Source of the DNA: an uncultured Eubacteriales bacterium
GTDB taxonomy: Bacteria > Bacillota > Clostridia > Oscillospirales > Oscillospiraceae
DNA: 55,996 nt
Assembly: GCA_900321275.1 (NCBI GenBank)
Contig: ONVI01000040.1
Coordinates: forward strand, 1-55,996
Direction: 5' to 3'
The position numbers and the translations under genes were made by a program. This document shows positions 25,601-33,376 of this stretch, in pieces. The stretch's first letter is position 1. Every line of letters starts with the position of its first letter. The notes beneath the pieces are model-generated. The model was not told where the DNA came from. It ran no database searches and saw only the letters and a list, made by a program, of their open reading frames with translations.

Positions 25601-26857
25601 ATTCTCAACCGGGTGGATGACGCCTATATCGGCGATGATATGAAGCTCAAGGAGGTGCTGATCAATATCCTCTCGAACGCCGTCAAATTCACCGAGGCGC
25701 CCGGCAGCGTCACAATGACGGTAGAGCGGACGGCGGAATTTGAAGATCAGTCCACGCTCTGCTTCCGCATCAGGGATACCGGCATCGGCATGGACAAGGA
25801 ATTCATCCCCAAAATCTTCGACGTTTTTTCCCAGGAGGACGGCAGCCGCAAAACCAAATACGGCAGCACCGGCCTCGGCATGGCCATCACAAAGCGCATT
25901 GTGGAGATGATGAACGGCTCCATCAGCGTCGAATCCGAGAAGGGCGTCGGAACCGAATTTGCCGTGACGGTCACGCTGCGAAACTGCGATCAAAGGGGCG
26001 CGGACAGAGACAGCAAAGTCGATCCGCACGACCTGTTTGTCCTGGTGGTGGACGACGATAAGATTGCGGCGGAGCATGCCAGAATGGTGCTGGACGAGGT
26101 CGGCATCCGGGCCGACATCTGCACAAGCGGGGAAGAGGCCCTGCGCATGATGGAGCTGCAGCATACAAAGCACAGGCCTTATAATCTGGTACTGATGGAC
26201 TGGAACATGCCGGGGATGAACGGCCTGGAGGCTTCCGCCGAGATCAGAAAACAGTATGACAGTGAAACGACCGTCGTCGTCCTGACGGCATATAACTGGG
26301 ACGACATCCAGGAGGAAGCGCACCGCGTCGGTGTGGACAGCTTTCTTGCAAAGCCGCTGTTCGCCGCAAATGTCATCGAGGAATTCGAGCGGGCCGCGCG
26401 CAAGAACAACATGGTCGTCAAGGAGAAGAACCGCGCCGATCTTTTCGGGCGGCGTATCCTGCTGGCGGAGGATATGGAGATCAACGCCGAGATCATGATG
26501 GACATTCTTGAGATGGAAAACATGCAGGCCGACCACGCCGAGAACGGCAGAATCGCGGTCGAAAAATTTGCCGAAAGCGCCGTCGGGGATTATGCGGCGA
26601 TCCTGATGGACGTGCGTATGCCGGAGATGGACGGACTGGAGGCCGCGTCGGCGATTCGCGCCATGAACAGGGAGGACGCAAAGAGAATCCCGATCATCGC
26701 GCTGACGGCCAACGCCTTTGACGAGGACGTGCAGAGATCGCTCCAGGCGGGGATGAATGCCCATCTCACAAAGCCCATTGAGCCGAACCACCTCTACCAG
26801 GCGTTGGGAGAGCTGATCTATCAGGCGGAACATAGAAATGAGGTACAGAAAACATGA
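22619..26857 (+). CDS. APC amino-acid permease fused to a hybrid histidine kinase
   Basis: This 1412-residue protein starts with an APC-superfamily permease (about 25-475; helix 1 region IGTSIGWGSFIV, then PGAGGIYSFEKKVGG, about 12 helices). Two further helices (about 488-508 and 557-575) flank a short outside loop. PAS domains follow (about 605-850), then HisKA (SHEIRTP, His902), HATPase (DDMKLKEVLINILSNAVKF, DTGIGM, GSTGLGM; about 1000-1120) and two receivers with Asp1194 and Asp1331. Phosphate would pass inside the same protein, with no DNA-binding output. The layout recalls CbrA-type transporter-kinases, but with an APC rather than SSS module. It lies between a GGDEF sensor and an amino-acid enzyme, with ATGA overlaps at both ends. 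I infer that it senses an amino acid. Confidence 0.9.
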   Translation: MSMETGKPGISSGVYRENPPTGLRPQFSPLGMWAFSIGTSIGWGSFIVTCNTYLQKSGLLGTVFGLLIGMAVILVITWNLQYMIRTMPGAGGIYSFEKKVGGKDLGFLAFWFVLLTYLAILWANMTSLPLFARFFLGDLFRFGFCYTIFGYQVWLGEALLSMCAVLLIGLLCARSTRLCNHVMIAAALIFALGFTVCAVIALLRHDGGAYSYEPMYVEGSGAFAQIVHIAAISPWAFIGYENISHFSEEYRFPLKKVRGVLLSSVLVTTLMYIFVSLLSVSAYPPEYESWFAYIRDMDNLEGFKAVPAFYAAERYMGKTGVMVLMLSLFGVILTSLIGNLMALSRLLFAAGRGGEAPAALSVLNSRGIPSRAIAVVVAVSFFIPFLGRTAIGWIVDVTTLGATLIYGLISHAVYRDAQQKRRVPESISGAVGLLLMLAFGLLLLVPSLLPFHAVATESYALFIIWSVMGLIYFRTLLRRDRHNEHEQRLVVWAFLLILILFAAMMWVSRHTEIAANDAVDRIYAYHQAHPEHDSLESQEERTDFLREQAKSVSSTNTLYTMVSLGLFLVIFTMLLNNYKETQELGEKLAEAENEAIAARKIAELKESISSLLDNMPGMTFTKDAETGVYLACNQAFADYAHKETPDGVVGLTDAEIFDAETAAHFVEDDKLALSMDRPYIFYEDVPDAAGNQMQLQTTKLKFIDSTGRVCLLGICRDVTEMVRIQHENAMTKEAYENAVNSGIMYTHIAKTLARDYTDMFYVNLDTEEFIEYRRGSESSALSEMRRGWHFFSDCKAELAGHVYPEDREAFLNAMNRRNLVAALERKDTFIMTCRQIGDNGPVYVSMKVSLMEDDKHFIIVGITNVDAEMREAMAKSEALAGALTAAEEANKAKTSFLSSMSHEIRTPMNAIIGLDTLALRDQTISGQTRDYLEKIGESAKHLLNLINEILDMSRIESGRLVLRREVFSLSAMLEQINTMVMSQCGDKGLAYECRILNRVDDAYIGDDMKLKEVLINILSNAVKFTEAPGSVTMTVERTAEFEDQSTLCFRIRDTGIGMDKEFIPKIFDVFSQEDGSRKTKYGSTGLGMAITKRIVEMMNGSISVESEKGVGTEFAVTVTLRNCDQRGADRDSKVDPHDLFVLVVDDDKIAAEHARMVLDEVGIRADICTSGEEALRMMELQHTKHRPYNLVLMDWNMPGMNGLEASAEIRKQYDSETTVVVLTAYNWDDIQEEAHRVGVDSFLAKPLFAANVIEEFERAARKNNMVVKEKNRADLFGRRILLAEDMEINAEIMMDILEMENMQADHAENGRIAVEKFAESAVGDYAAILMDVRMPEMDGLEAASAIRAMNREDAKRIPIIALTANAFDEDVQRSLQAGMNAHLTKPIEPNHLYQALGELIYQAEHRNEVQKT

Positions 26858-27801
26858 GAGAATTGGACAGCTTCCCGAAGGTCTCCCTCGGCGTATTTCC
26901 CACGCCGGTGCATAAGCTGGAGAATATCAGCAGGCTTTTGGGGACAAATGTTTTGATCAAGCGTGACGATCTGACCGGCCTCGGCCTGGGCGGCAACAAG
27001 ACCCGGAAGCTGGAATACCTTCTTGCCGACGCCCAAAAGCAGGGGGCGGAGATCGTTTTCACCACCGGCGGCGCACAGTCCAACCACGCCATGCTGACCG
27101 CTGCCGCAGCCGGAAAGCTGGGGATGAAGCCGATTCTGATCCTGAAAAAGCGCGGCGTAACCGAGCGGCTGGGCAATCAGCTCCTGGAGCATCTGATGGG
27201 AACGGACGTGCGCTTTGTCGATACCGATGATTATGCCGACATATACGCGGAGATGGATCGGGTCGGAAAGGAGCTCGGCAGGCCCTATTACAAAATCCCC
27301 TGCGGCGGCTCGAACGCGCTGGGATCGCTGGGATATGTGGAATGCGCAAGAGAGATACGGGATCAGGGCATTCCGGTCGATCATCTGATCTGCGCCGAGG
27401 GCAGCGGCGGAACGATGGCTGGCCTTGCGCTGGGGGCAAAGCTCTATCTGCCGGATACAAAGGTATACGGCATGATGGTGGATACCGATCCCTTCGATCA
27501 GATCACCCCGGCGCTGATGAGAGAGGCGGCCGCCCTGCTGGAGGCCGATGTGACGGTCGAGGCCTCCGACTTTACGCTGCGGGATATGTGCGGCCCGGGA
27601 TACGCGATCGCCTCAAAGGCCGGGAACGACGCGGTTGCGCTGATGGCGAGGCAGGAGGGAATTTTCCTGGACCCTGTCTATACCGGGAAAGCCTTCGCGG
27701 GCCTTCTGGAGATGGCCGGGGAAGGCCGCTTCGGATCGGGAGAGAATGTGTTGTTTCTCCACTCCGGCGGCGCAGGCGGCCTGTTCGCGATCAGGATGTA
27801 A
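26854..27801 (+). CDS. D-cysteine desulfhydrase / ACC deaminase family PLP enzyme
   Basis: This 315-residue type II PLP enzyme has the family start (FPTPVHKLENIS), the lysine in LGGNKTRKLEYL (about 48-59), TGGAQSNHAML, and the phosphate loop in CAEGSGGTMAGLALG. Relatives split D-cysteine to pyruvate, sulfide and ammonia, or deaminate ACC or other D-amino acids; sequence alone does not decide. Its start overlaps the stop of the permease-kinase by ATGA, so it is translated with that sensor. This suggests that the permease domain handles the substrate of this enzyme. Confidence 0.88.
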   Translation: MRELDSFPKVSLGVFPTPVHKLENISRLLGTNVLIKRDDLTGLGLGGNKTRKLEYLLADAQKQGAEIVFTTGGAQSNHAMLTAAAAGKLGMKPILILKKRGVTERLGNQLLEHLMGTDVRFVDTDDYADIYAEMDRVGKELGRPYYKIPCGGSNALGSLGYVECAREIRDQGIPVDHLICAEGSGGTMAGLALGAKLYLPDTKVYGMMVDTDPFDQITPALMREAAALLEADVTVEASDFTLRDMCGPGYAIASKAGNDAVALMARQEGIFLDPVYTGKAFAGLLEMAGEGRFGSGENVLFLHSGGAGGLFAIRM

Positions 27802-27827
27802 AGAAGAGACTGTACCATGCAAAATCA

Positions 27828-28078
27828 AGGTGCCGATGTTCTCTCATCGGCACCTCAGACTGTAGACAAACCCTTGCAAACCAAGTTGGTCTTGCAAGGG
27901 GGATCTGTGAAGGGGGACGGGGAGTCCCCCTTCACGTACAATCCATGCAAAAAGGGAACTTTTTCGGAAGTTCCCATTTTTGCCTCTCAAGCTGTCGACA
28001 CTTTGTCGAGAGCTTGAGGGGCCGATGTTCTCTCATCGGCCCCTGCGATTTCGCATGGTTATGCATTTTGATACGCCC
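27828..28078. repeat. Array of six consecutive hairpins between dcyD-like gene and topB
   Basis: Six stems stand one after another: 27828-27855 (11 bp), 27871-27900 (9 bp), 27907-27935 (12 bp), 27947-27983, 27986-28018 and 28018-28043 (10 bp). The first and last share the core CCGATGTTCTCTCATCGG. The tail to 28078 (GGTTATGCATTTTGA) matches the end of repeat family C at 40547-40594, so the right part looks like a partial copy of that family. The rest of the gap to 28178 holds no gene. Confidence 0.75.
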
Positions 28079-28178
28079 CTTTTCGCAGCCATGCCCTTGC
28101 CCCGCAGGGGGTGCGTATGGTAAAATAAAGCTGCTGTCCGACCGGACGGCATACAGGACGAAGAAAGGCGAAAACGAC

Positions 28179-30359
28179 ATGGCAAAAACATTGGTTTTGG
28201 CGGAGAAGCCCTCCGTCGGGCGTGAGCTGGCCCGCGTGCTGGGCTGTGCAAGAGGCGGAAACGGATATATGGAGGGGGACCGGTACATCGTGACCTGGGC
28301 CCTCGGCCATCTCGTGACCCTGGCCGACCCGGATGTATATGAGAAAAAATGGGAAAAGTGGGACATGGAGGATCTCCCCATGCTCCCCCAGACCATGAAG
28401 CTGGTGGTGATCCCGGAGTCGCGCAGACAGTACCAGACGGTCTCCGGCCTCATGAAACGGGGCGATGTGGCGGAGCTCATTATCGCCACCGACGCCGGAC
28501 GCGAGGGGGAGCTCGTCGCCCGCTGGATCATGCAGAAGGCGGGCTGGAAGGGCAAAACCCGGCGCCTGTGGATCTCCTCCCAGACGGATAAGGCCATCCG
28601 CGAAGGCTTTCAAAATCTCAAGCCTGCCGCGGAATACGACAGCCTTTACCGCTCCGCGCAGGCCCGCAGCGAGGCGGACTGGCTGGTTGGCCTGAACGTC
28701 ACCCGCGCCCTCACCTGCAAGTGGGGCGCGCAGCTCTCCGCCGGCCGGGTACAGACGCCGACGCTTTCTCTCATCACGCGGCGGGAAGAGGAGATCCGGC
28801 GCTTTATCCCCAAGGAATACTGGGGCGTCTCGGCGAAGCTGGACGGCTTTACCGCGTATTGGCGGGACGGGAAGGGGAACGCCTCCATCTTTGACAGACA
28901 GAAGGCGGAGGAGCTGGCCGCGAAGCTCAAGGGCAAGAGCGCGCTGCTGACCAGGGTGGAAAAGACCTGGAAGCAGACGCCGCCGCCCGCCGCCTACGAC
29001 CTCACGGAGCTGCAGCGTGACGCGAATAAGAAATACGCCTACTCCGCAAAAGAGACGCTTGACATCATGCAGCGGCTTTACGAGCAGCACAAGCTCCTGA
29101 CCTATCCGCGCACGGATTCCCGTTACATCTCCGACGATGTGGTGCAAACCCTGCCGGAGCGCCTGCAGAGCTGCATGGTGGACATCTACAAGCCGCTGGC
29201 GCAGGAGATTTACCGCAGGCGGCCATTGCAGGTCAAATATCTGGTAAACAACGCCAAAGTCACCGACCACCATGCCATCATCCCCACCGAGGAACAGCCG
29301 TATCTCTACAATCTCAGCGGGCCGGAGCGGAACATCTACGATCTGGTGGTCCGCCGCTTTCTCGCGGTGCTGATGCCGCCGTTTGAATATGAAGAAGTCA
29401 GGCTTACCCTCAATATCGGGGGTGAAACCTTCACCGCGCGGGGCAGGCATGTGCTCAATCAGGGCTGGCGCGCCGCCTATGACCGCAGCTTCAGCATGGA
29501 AGAGGAGGCGGAGGAGGAAGAGGAGCAGCGGCTTCCGGCGCTGCGTCAGGGGGATAAGCTGCCGGTTGCCGCCGTAACGCTCCGGCCGGGGAAAACCAAG
29601 CCGGCCGCCCGCTATACGGAGGCGACGCTGCTGTCCGCCATGGAGCATCCCTCCGCCACCGTCAGCGACAGGAACCTGTCCAGAATCCTGGAGGAGACCT
29701 CCGGCCTCGGGACGCCCGCGACGCGGGCGGACATTATCGAGAAGCTGTTTTCTTCTTTTTATATCGAACGCCGCGGCAAAGAGCTGGTACCTACCTCCAA
29801 AGGGCTGCAGCTGGTCGAGCTGGTCCCGGAGGAGCTGCGCTCTGCGGAGATGACAGCCCGCTGGGAGGACAAGCTGGCCGCGATCGCCAAGGGGAAGGCC
29901 AGCGACAAGCAGTTTGTCACCGATATGCGCGAATACGCGGCGGAGCTGGTCAAAGAGGTCAAAGCCAGCGACAAGACCTTCCATCACGACAATCAGACCC
30001 GCTCCCCGTGCCCGGAGTGCGGGAAGATGCTGCTCAAGGTGAAGGGGAAGCGGGGCGAGATGCTGGTCTGTCCGGACCGCGAATGCGGCTACCGGCGCAG
30101 CATTACCCAAATCACCAACGCGCGCTGTCCCAACTGCCACAAAAAGATGGAGCTGCGCGGCGAGGGCGAAAAGCAGATGTTTGTCTGTATCTGCGGCTAC
30201 CGGGAGAAACTGACGGATTTCAGGGAACGCCGCGCAAGCGCCGGGGCCAACAAGCGCGAGGTGCAGAAATATCTGGCGAATCAGGATCAGCCTGCCGGCA
30301 GCAGCGCCATGGCGGATGCCATGGCCAGGTGGCTGGAAGCGAATAAAAAGGGCCGATAA
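28179..30359 (+). CDS. topB: DNA topoisomerase III
   Basis: This 726-residue type IA topoisomerase has the TOPRIM domain (LVLAEKPSVGRELA, later ATDAGREGEL) and the catalytic tyrosine in LTYPRTDSRYIS (Tyr309). The C-terminal zinc modules are CPECGKM..CPDRECGY and CPNCHKKM..CICGY. It cuts and passes single DNA strands. I take ATG 28179 as the start because the TOPRIM motif begins at once; the open frame continues upstream through the hairpin array without homology. The ribosome site is weak (GAAAGG). The full-length core and zinc tail suggest the chromosomal enzyme. Confidence 0.94.
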   Translation: MAKTLVLAEKPSVGRELARVLGCARGGNGYMEGDRYIVTWALGHLVTLADPDVYEKKWEKWDMEDLPMLPQTMKLVVIPESRRQYQTVSGLMKRGDVAELIIATDAGREGELVARWIMQKAGWKGKTRRLWISSQTDKAIREGFQNLKPAAEYDSLYRSAQARSEADWLVGLNVTRALTCKWGAQLSAGRVQTPTLSLITRREEEIRRFIPKEYWGVSAKLDGFTAYWRDGKGNASIFDRQKAEELAAKLKGKSALLTRVEKTWKQTPPPAAYDLTELQRDANKKYAYSAKETLDIMQRLYEQHKLLTYPRTDSRYISDDVVQTLPERLQSCMVDIYKPLAQEIYRRRPLQVKYLVNNAKVTDHHAIIPTEEQPYLYNLSGPERNIYDLVVRRFLAVLMPPFEYEEVRLTLNIGGETFTARGRHVLNQGWRAAYDRSFSMEEEAEEEEEQRLPALRQGDKLPVAAVTLRPGKTKPAARYTEATLLSAMEHPSATVSDRNLSRILEETSGLGTPATRADIIEKLFSSFYIERRGKELVPTSKGLQLVELVPEELRSAEMTARWEDKLAAIAKGKASDKQFVTDMREYAAELVKEVKASDKTFHHDNQTRSPCPECGKMLLKVKGKRGEMLVCPDRECGYRRSITQITNARCPNCHKKMELRGEGEKQMFVCICGYREKLTDFRERRASAGANKREVQKYLANQDQPAGSSAMADAMARWLEANKKGR

Positions 30360-30384
30360 AAGGAAGAAGAAAGGAGATATCAGC

Positions 30385-30894
30385 ATGGAATTTCTGGAAC
30401 TTGCAAGAAACCGGTATTCTGAGCGCAGCTTTGCGGCAAAGCCCGTCGAAGAAGAAAAGCTCTATAAGATCCTGGAGGCCGGACGCATCGCGCCGACCGC
30501 GTGCAACAATCAGCCGCAGCGCTTTTACGTTTTGAAGAGCAGGGACGCCCTGAACAAGGCGGCGAAGCTGACCCATACGTATAACGCGCCCGTGGTGATC
30601 CTCGTCTGTTACGTGGAATCCGACGCCTGGCATAACCCGCGCGACGGCTTCTGCTCCGGCGATATGGACGCCAGCATCGCCGCAAGCTCGATGATGTTTG
30701 AGGCGGAGGATCTGGGCGTGCACAGCATCTGGCTGAGAGGCTTTGACAGTGATGCCGTGCAGACTGCCTTTGAGCTTCCGGCCGGCACGATCCCGTCCCT
30801 GATGCTGGCGCTGGGCTATCCGACCGGGGACGCGGCGCCGTTCAAGCTGCATGGGGAGAGAGAGCCCATGGAAGAATTCGTGGTGGAGCTGTAA
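30385..30894 (+). CDS. Nitroreductase family protein
   Basis: This 169-residue flavoprotein has the family opening ARNRYSERSFAAKPV and the FMN-binding ILEAGRIAPTACNNQPQRF stretch, then an active-site region near the middle and a closing LALGYPTGDAAPFKL. It is the short single-domain form. It should reduce nitro or quinone compounds using NAD(P)H, with unknown natural substrate. AAGGAG sits 8 bases upstream of ATG 30385. It runs between topB and an SGNH hydrolase with short gaps, probably one transcript. Confidence 0.92.
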   Translation: MEFLELARNRYSERSFAAKPVEEEKLYKILEAGRIAPTACNNQPQRFYVLKSRDALNKAAKLTHTYNAPVVILVCYVESDAWHNPRDGFCSGDMDASIAASSMMFEAEDLGVHSIWLRGFDSDAVQTAFELPAGTIPSLMLALGYPTGDAAPFKLHGEREPMEEFVVEL

Positions 30895-30900
30895 AGACTT

Positions 30901-31542
30901 ATGGTCAATATTCTTTGTTTCGGTGATTCCAACACCTTCGGGACCAATCCCTCAGGCGGACGCTGGCAGCTTCATGAGCGCTGGCCTGGCGTTCTGCAGG
31001 AGCTGCTGGGCGGGGATTTCCGCGTCATGGAAGAGGGCCTGGGCGGGAGAACGACCGTCCTTGACGACGAGCTGGAGGGAGACAAGAGCGGACGGCGCCA
31101 CCTCCCCATGCTTCTCCGTTCTCACCGGCCGCTGGATCTGGTCATCATCATGCTCGGCACCAATGATATGAAGCATCGCTTCTCCATGCTGCCGGTGGAC
31201 ATCGCAAAGGGCGCGGCAGAGCTTGGTCGTATTGCGGAGCGCTATGACTACGGCCCGGCTTATCCCGTGCCGCGCGTCCTGCTGGTCAGCCCCATCCGCA
31301 TCCGCGAAGGAATTGAACACAGCGTCTATACCGGGTTCACCGAGGACGCGGCCGCAGTCTCCGGGCAATTGGCCCCCCTGTATCAAAAGCAGGCCGATGC
31401 AAACAACTGGCTGTATTTTGACGCCGCATCGGTCGCCGCGCCAAGCGAACGGGACTGCCTGCACATGGAGAAGGAGGATCACCGGAAGCTTGCGGAGGCG
31501 CTGTCGAAAATCATCGTACAGTGTTTTGATAAGGGAAGATGA
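30901..31542 (+). CDS. SGNH/GDSL-type hydrolase
   Basis: This 213-residue enzyme has the block I GDSNTFG (Ser10), the block III GTND (about 82-85) and the block V DCLHMEKEDH with the catalytic Asp and His. It lacks a signal peptide, so it acts in the cytoplasm. The family cleaves esters of lipids or acetylated sugars; the substrate here is not known. It is close to the arylesterase-like branch, which has EGLGGRTTV after block I. A terminator follows. Confidence 0.9.
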   Translation: MVNILCFGDSNTFGTNPSGGRWQLHERWPGVLQELLGGDFRVMEEGLGGRTTVLDDELEGDKSGRRHLPMLLRSHRPLDLVIIMLGTNDMKHRFSMLPVDIAKGAAELGRIAERYDYGPAYPVPRVLLVSPIRIREGIEHSVYTGFTEDAAAVSGQLAPLYQKQADANNWLYFDAASVAAPSERDCLHMEKEDHRKLAEALSKIIVQCFDKGR

Positions 31543-31560
31543 AGCTGTATAACCGATCAA

Positions 31561-31595
31561 AAAAATCGCCGCCCTCCGGGGCGGCGATCGTGTAA
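31561..31595. terminator. Shared terminator between convergent genes
   Basis: ATCGCCGCC (31565-31573) pairs with GGCGGCGAT (31580-31588) and an A run lies on the left, so it can stop the htrA transcript on the minus strand best. Confidence 0.75.
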
Positions 31596-31626
31596 TCAGG
31601 CGGCAGCCTGCATGGGTTTTTCCAAA

Positions 31627-32829
31627 TCAGTAGCCGAAATAGAAGTCGAAGAAGTCTTGGAAGGGGTTGGCGTTCCAGCCGGGGATACCCTGCTGCCACT
31701 CCTGCGGCATCTGCTGCTGGGGGGCGGGCGTCGCTTCCGCGGCTTCCTCCTCTTCATCCTTCAGCGCGGACTCGGTCTTGGAGCCGATCTCGACGTCGAG
31801 CTTGATCTCCTCGCCCTGGCGGTAGACGGTGAAGGTCTTCACATCGCCGGGGTTGGCCTTGGAGACTGCCTGCACCAGCGTGTTGGAGTCCTTGATATCA
31901 AGGTCGTCGATCTTCACAATAACGTCGTGAACCTTGATACCGGCCTGATCCGCAGGGGCTCCCTCGGTGACGTCCTGCACCACCGCGCCGGACTTGATGC
32001 CGGTGATGCTGGCGGTTTCATCAGAGAGCGGGGCTACCGTAATGCCGATGTAGGGCTTGAGGACATAGCCGTTTTCAATGATGCTGGTGACGATGCGTGT
32101 AACGCTGTTGACCGGGATGGCAAAGCCGACGTTGTCGATCTCAGCCTCGGAAGTGAAGCCGGAGGCGGAGTACTTGGCATTGGTAATGCCGACCACTTCA
32201 CCGCGGCTGTTGAAGAGCGCGCCGCCTGAGTTGCCGGAGTTGATGGCGCAGTCTGTCTGGATCAGGTTCATCGTATGGGAACCGGTTGTGACGTTGCGGC
32301 TCAGGGCGCTCACAATGCCGTGGGTCAGGGAGAAGGTCAGCTCGCCGAGGGGATTGCCGATGGCGTAGACGGTGTCGCCGACGCGCAGCTTGTCGGAATC
32401 GCCGATGGTGACAGGCTTGAGATTCTGCGCCTCGATTTTGAGGATGGCGATGTCGTTGCTCTCGTCGTAGCCGATGACCTTCGCGTCATAGGTCTCGTCG
32501 TCAAAGGTCGCGACAGTGACGGTGTCGGAGTCCTCGACGACATGGTGGTTTGTAAGGATGTACCCGTCCTCGGTGATGATGAAGCCGGATCCTGCGGCCT
32601 GGAAGGTGTAGCCGTAACCGTAACGGCTGTCGGTCTTGCCGCTGGTGGTGATACCGACGGTGGAATTGACATTCTGTTCATACAGATCCGCAGGGGAGAG
32701 CTCAGGGGATTCGGCGGACGCGGCCGTCGCGCCGCCCATGAGGATGCAGCTTGCGAATACTGCGACAAGAAGGAACAGACTCAGCGTCTTTTGAAGAACA
32801 GGACGGGAAAAAACAGCGGATGCTTTCAT
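31627..32829 (-). CDS. htrA: HtrA/DegP-type S1C serine protease
   Basis: This 400-residue protein has an N-terminal signal or anchor segment (about 12-38), a trypsin-like domain with triad His96 (TNHHV), Asp126 (SNDIAIL) and Ser201 (GNSGGA), one PDZ domain (about 255-350) and an acidic and proline/glutamine-rich tail ending in aromatic residues. It should degrade or refold damaged envelope proteins outside the membrane. Tandem direct repeats lie about 110-150 bp upstream and may control it. Confidence 0.94.
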   Translation of the reverse strand: MKASAVFSRPVLQKTLSLFLLVAVFASCILMGGATAASAESPELSPADLYEQNVNSTVGITTSGKTDSRYGYGYTFQAAGSGFIITEDGYILTNHHVVEDSDTVTVATFDDETYDAKVIGYDESNDIAILKIEAQNLKPVTIGDSDKLRVGDTVYAIGNPLGELTFSLTHGIVSALSRNVTTGSHTMNLIQTDCAINSGNSGGALFNSRGEVVGITNAKYSASGFTSEAEIDNVGFAIPVNSVTRIVTSIIENGYVLKPYIGITVAPLSDETASITGIKSGAVVQDVTEGAPADQAGIKVHDVIVKIDDLDIKDSNTLVQAVSKANPGDVKTFTVYRQGEEIKLDVEIGSKTESALKDEEEEAAEATPAPQQQMPQEWQQGIPGWNANPFQDFFDFYFGY

Positions 32830-32940
32830 TTACAGAGACCTCTTTTCGTGTTTTTTGTTTTTCAGCTTTCTGCCGATGGGGATATGTTTTCCTGTTGTGC
32901 CAATTAAACGACAAAATTATGAAGAAATCCGAAAGGAAAG

Positions 32941-32979
32941 TTGAAGGATTTGTCAAGCTTGTTTGAAGGATTTGTCAAG
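32941..32979. promoter_or_regulatory. Two direct repeats upstream of htrA; 547-bp gap
   Basis: TTGAAGGATTTGTCAAG occurs at 32941-32957 and again, identical, at 32963-32979: a 22-bp period, about two turns of DNA. That is typical of tandem sites for a response regulator. The sites lie between divergent genes (htrA on the left, secreted protein at 33377 on the right). The rest of 32830-33376 is AT-rich with no convincing gene; a 65-codon ORF at 33143-33340 lacks a good ribosome site. Confidence 0.5.
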
Positions 32980-33376
32980 GAAATATGAACATTTTTTGAT
33001 AAAGCTTTTTTGACGGTGCGGGGACTGATATCGGGAAAAAATCCATTCATATTACAATCATAATATTATATCATTCCCGGAGCAAAAACACAAGAAAAGA
33101 AACACATTAAAATGGAAAGACCCATGCGGAGGCTGACAAGCAATGCGAAGAAAGGACATAGATTGTCCTTGCCAATCTGACGAAAACAGACTATACTGGT
33201 TGCAGGAAACCGGGCTCAGCGGGGCAATTCATACGGAACAGATGTATGGCGCCCGGGCTTTGGGGCGAAGGCAGTCGTTGAATGCGCCTGATCAGACAAT
33301 TGCACGGAAAGCCTGTGCCGCTATTGATCGGCGTTTATAAATAGAACAAAAAATATAAAGAAGGAAGGAAAGCAAT

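Noticed and set aside
22649-26833. 1394-codon open frame on the minus strand opposite the permease-kinase
   Set aside because: It is the shadow of the plus-strand gene in GC-rich DNA; its translation has no recognisable domain and no ribosome site.
27828-28043. CRISPR array
   Set aside because: The stems differ from each other and there are no regular repeats with unique spacers.
27342-28178. N-terminal extension of the topoisomerase frame
   Set aside because: It runs through the PLP gene and hairpin array; TOPRIM homology starts right at 28179.
33143-33340. 65-codon ORF between htrA and the secreted protein
   Set aside because: No good ribosome site, no family resemblance and poor codon use.
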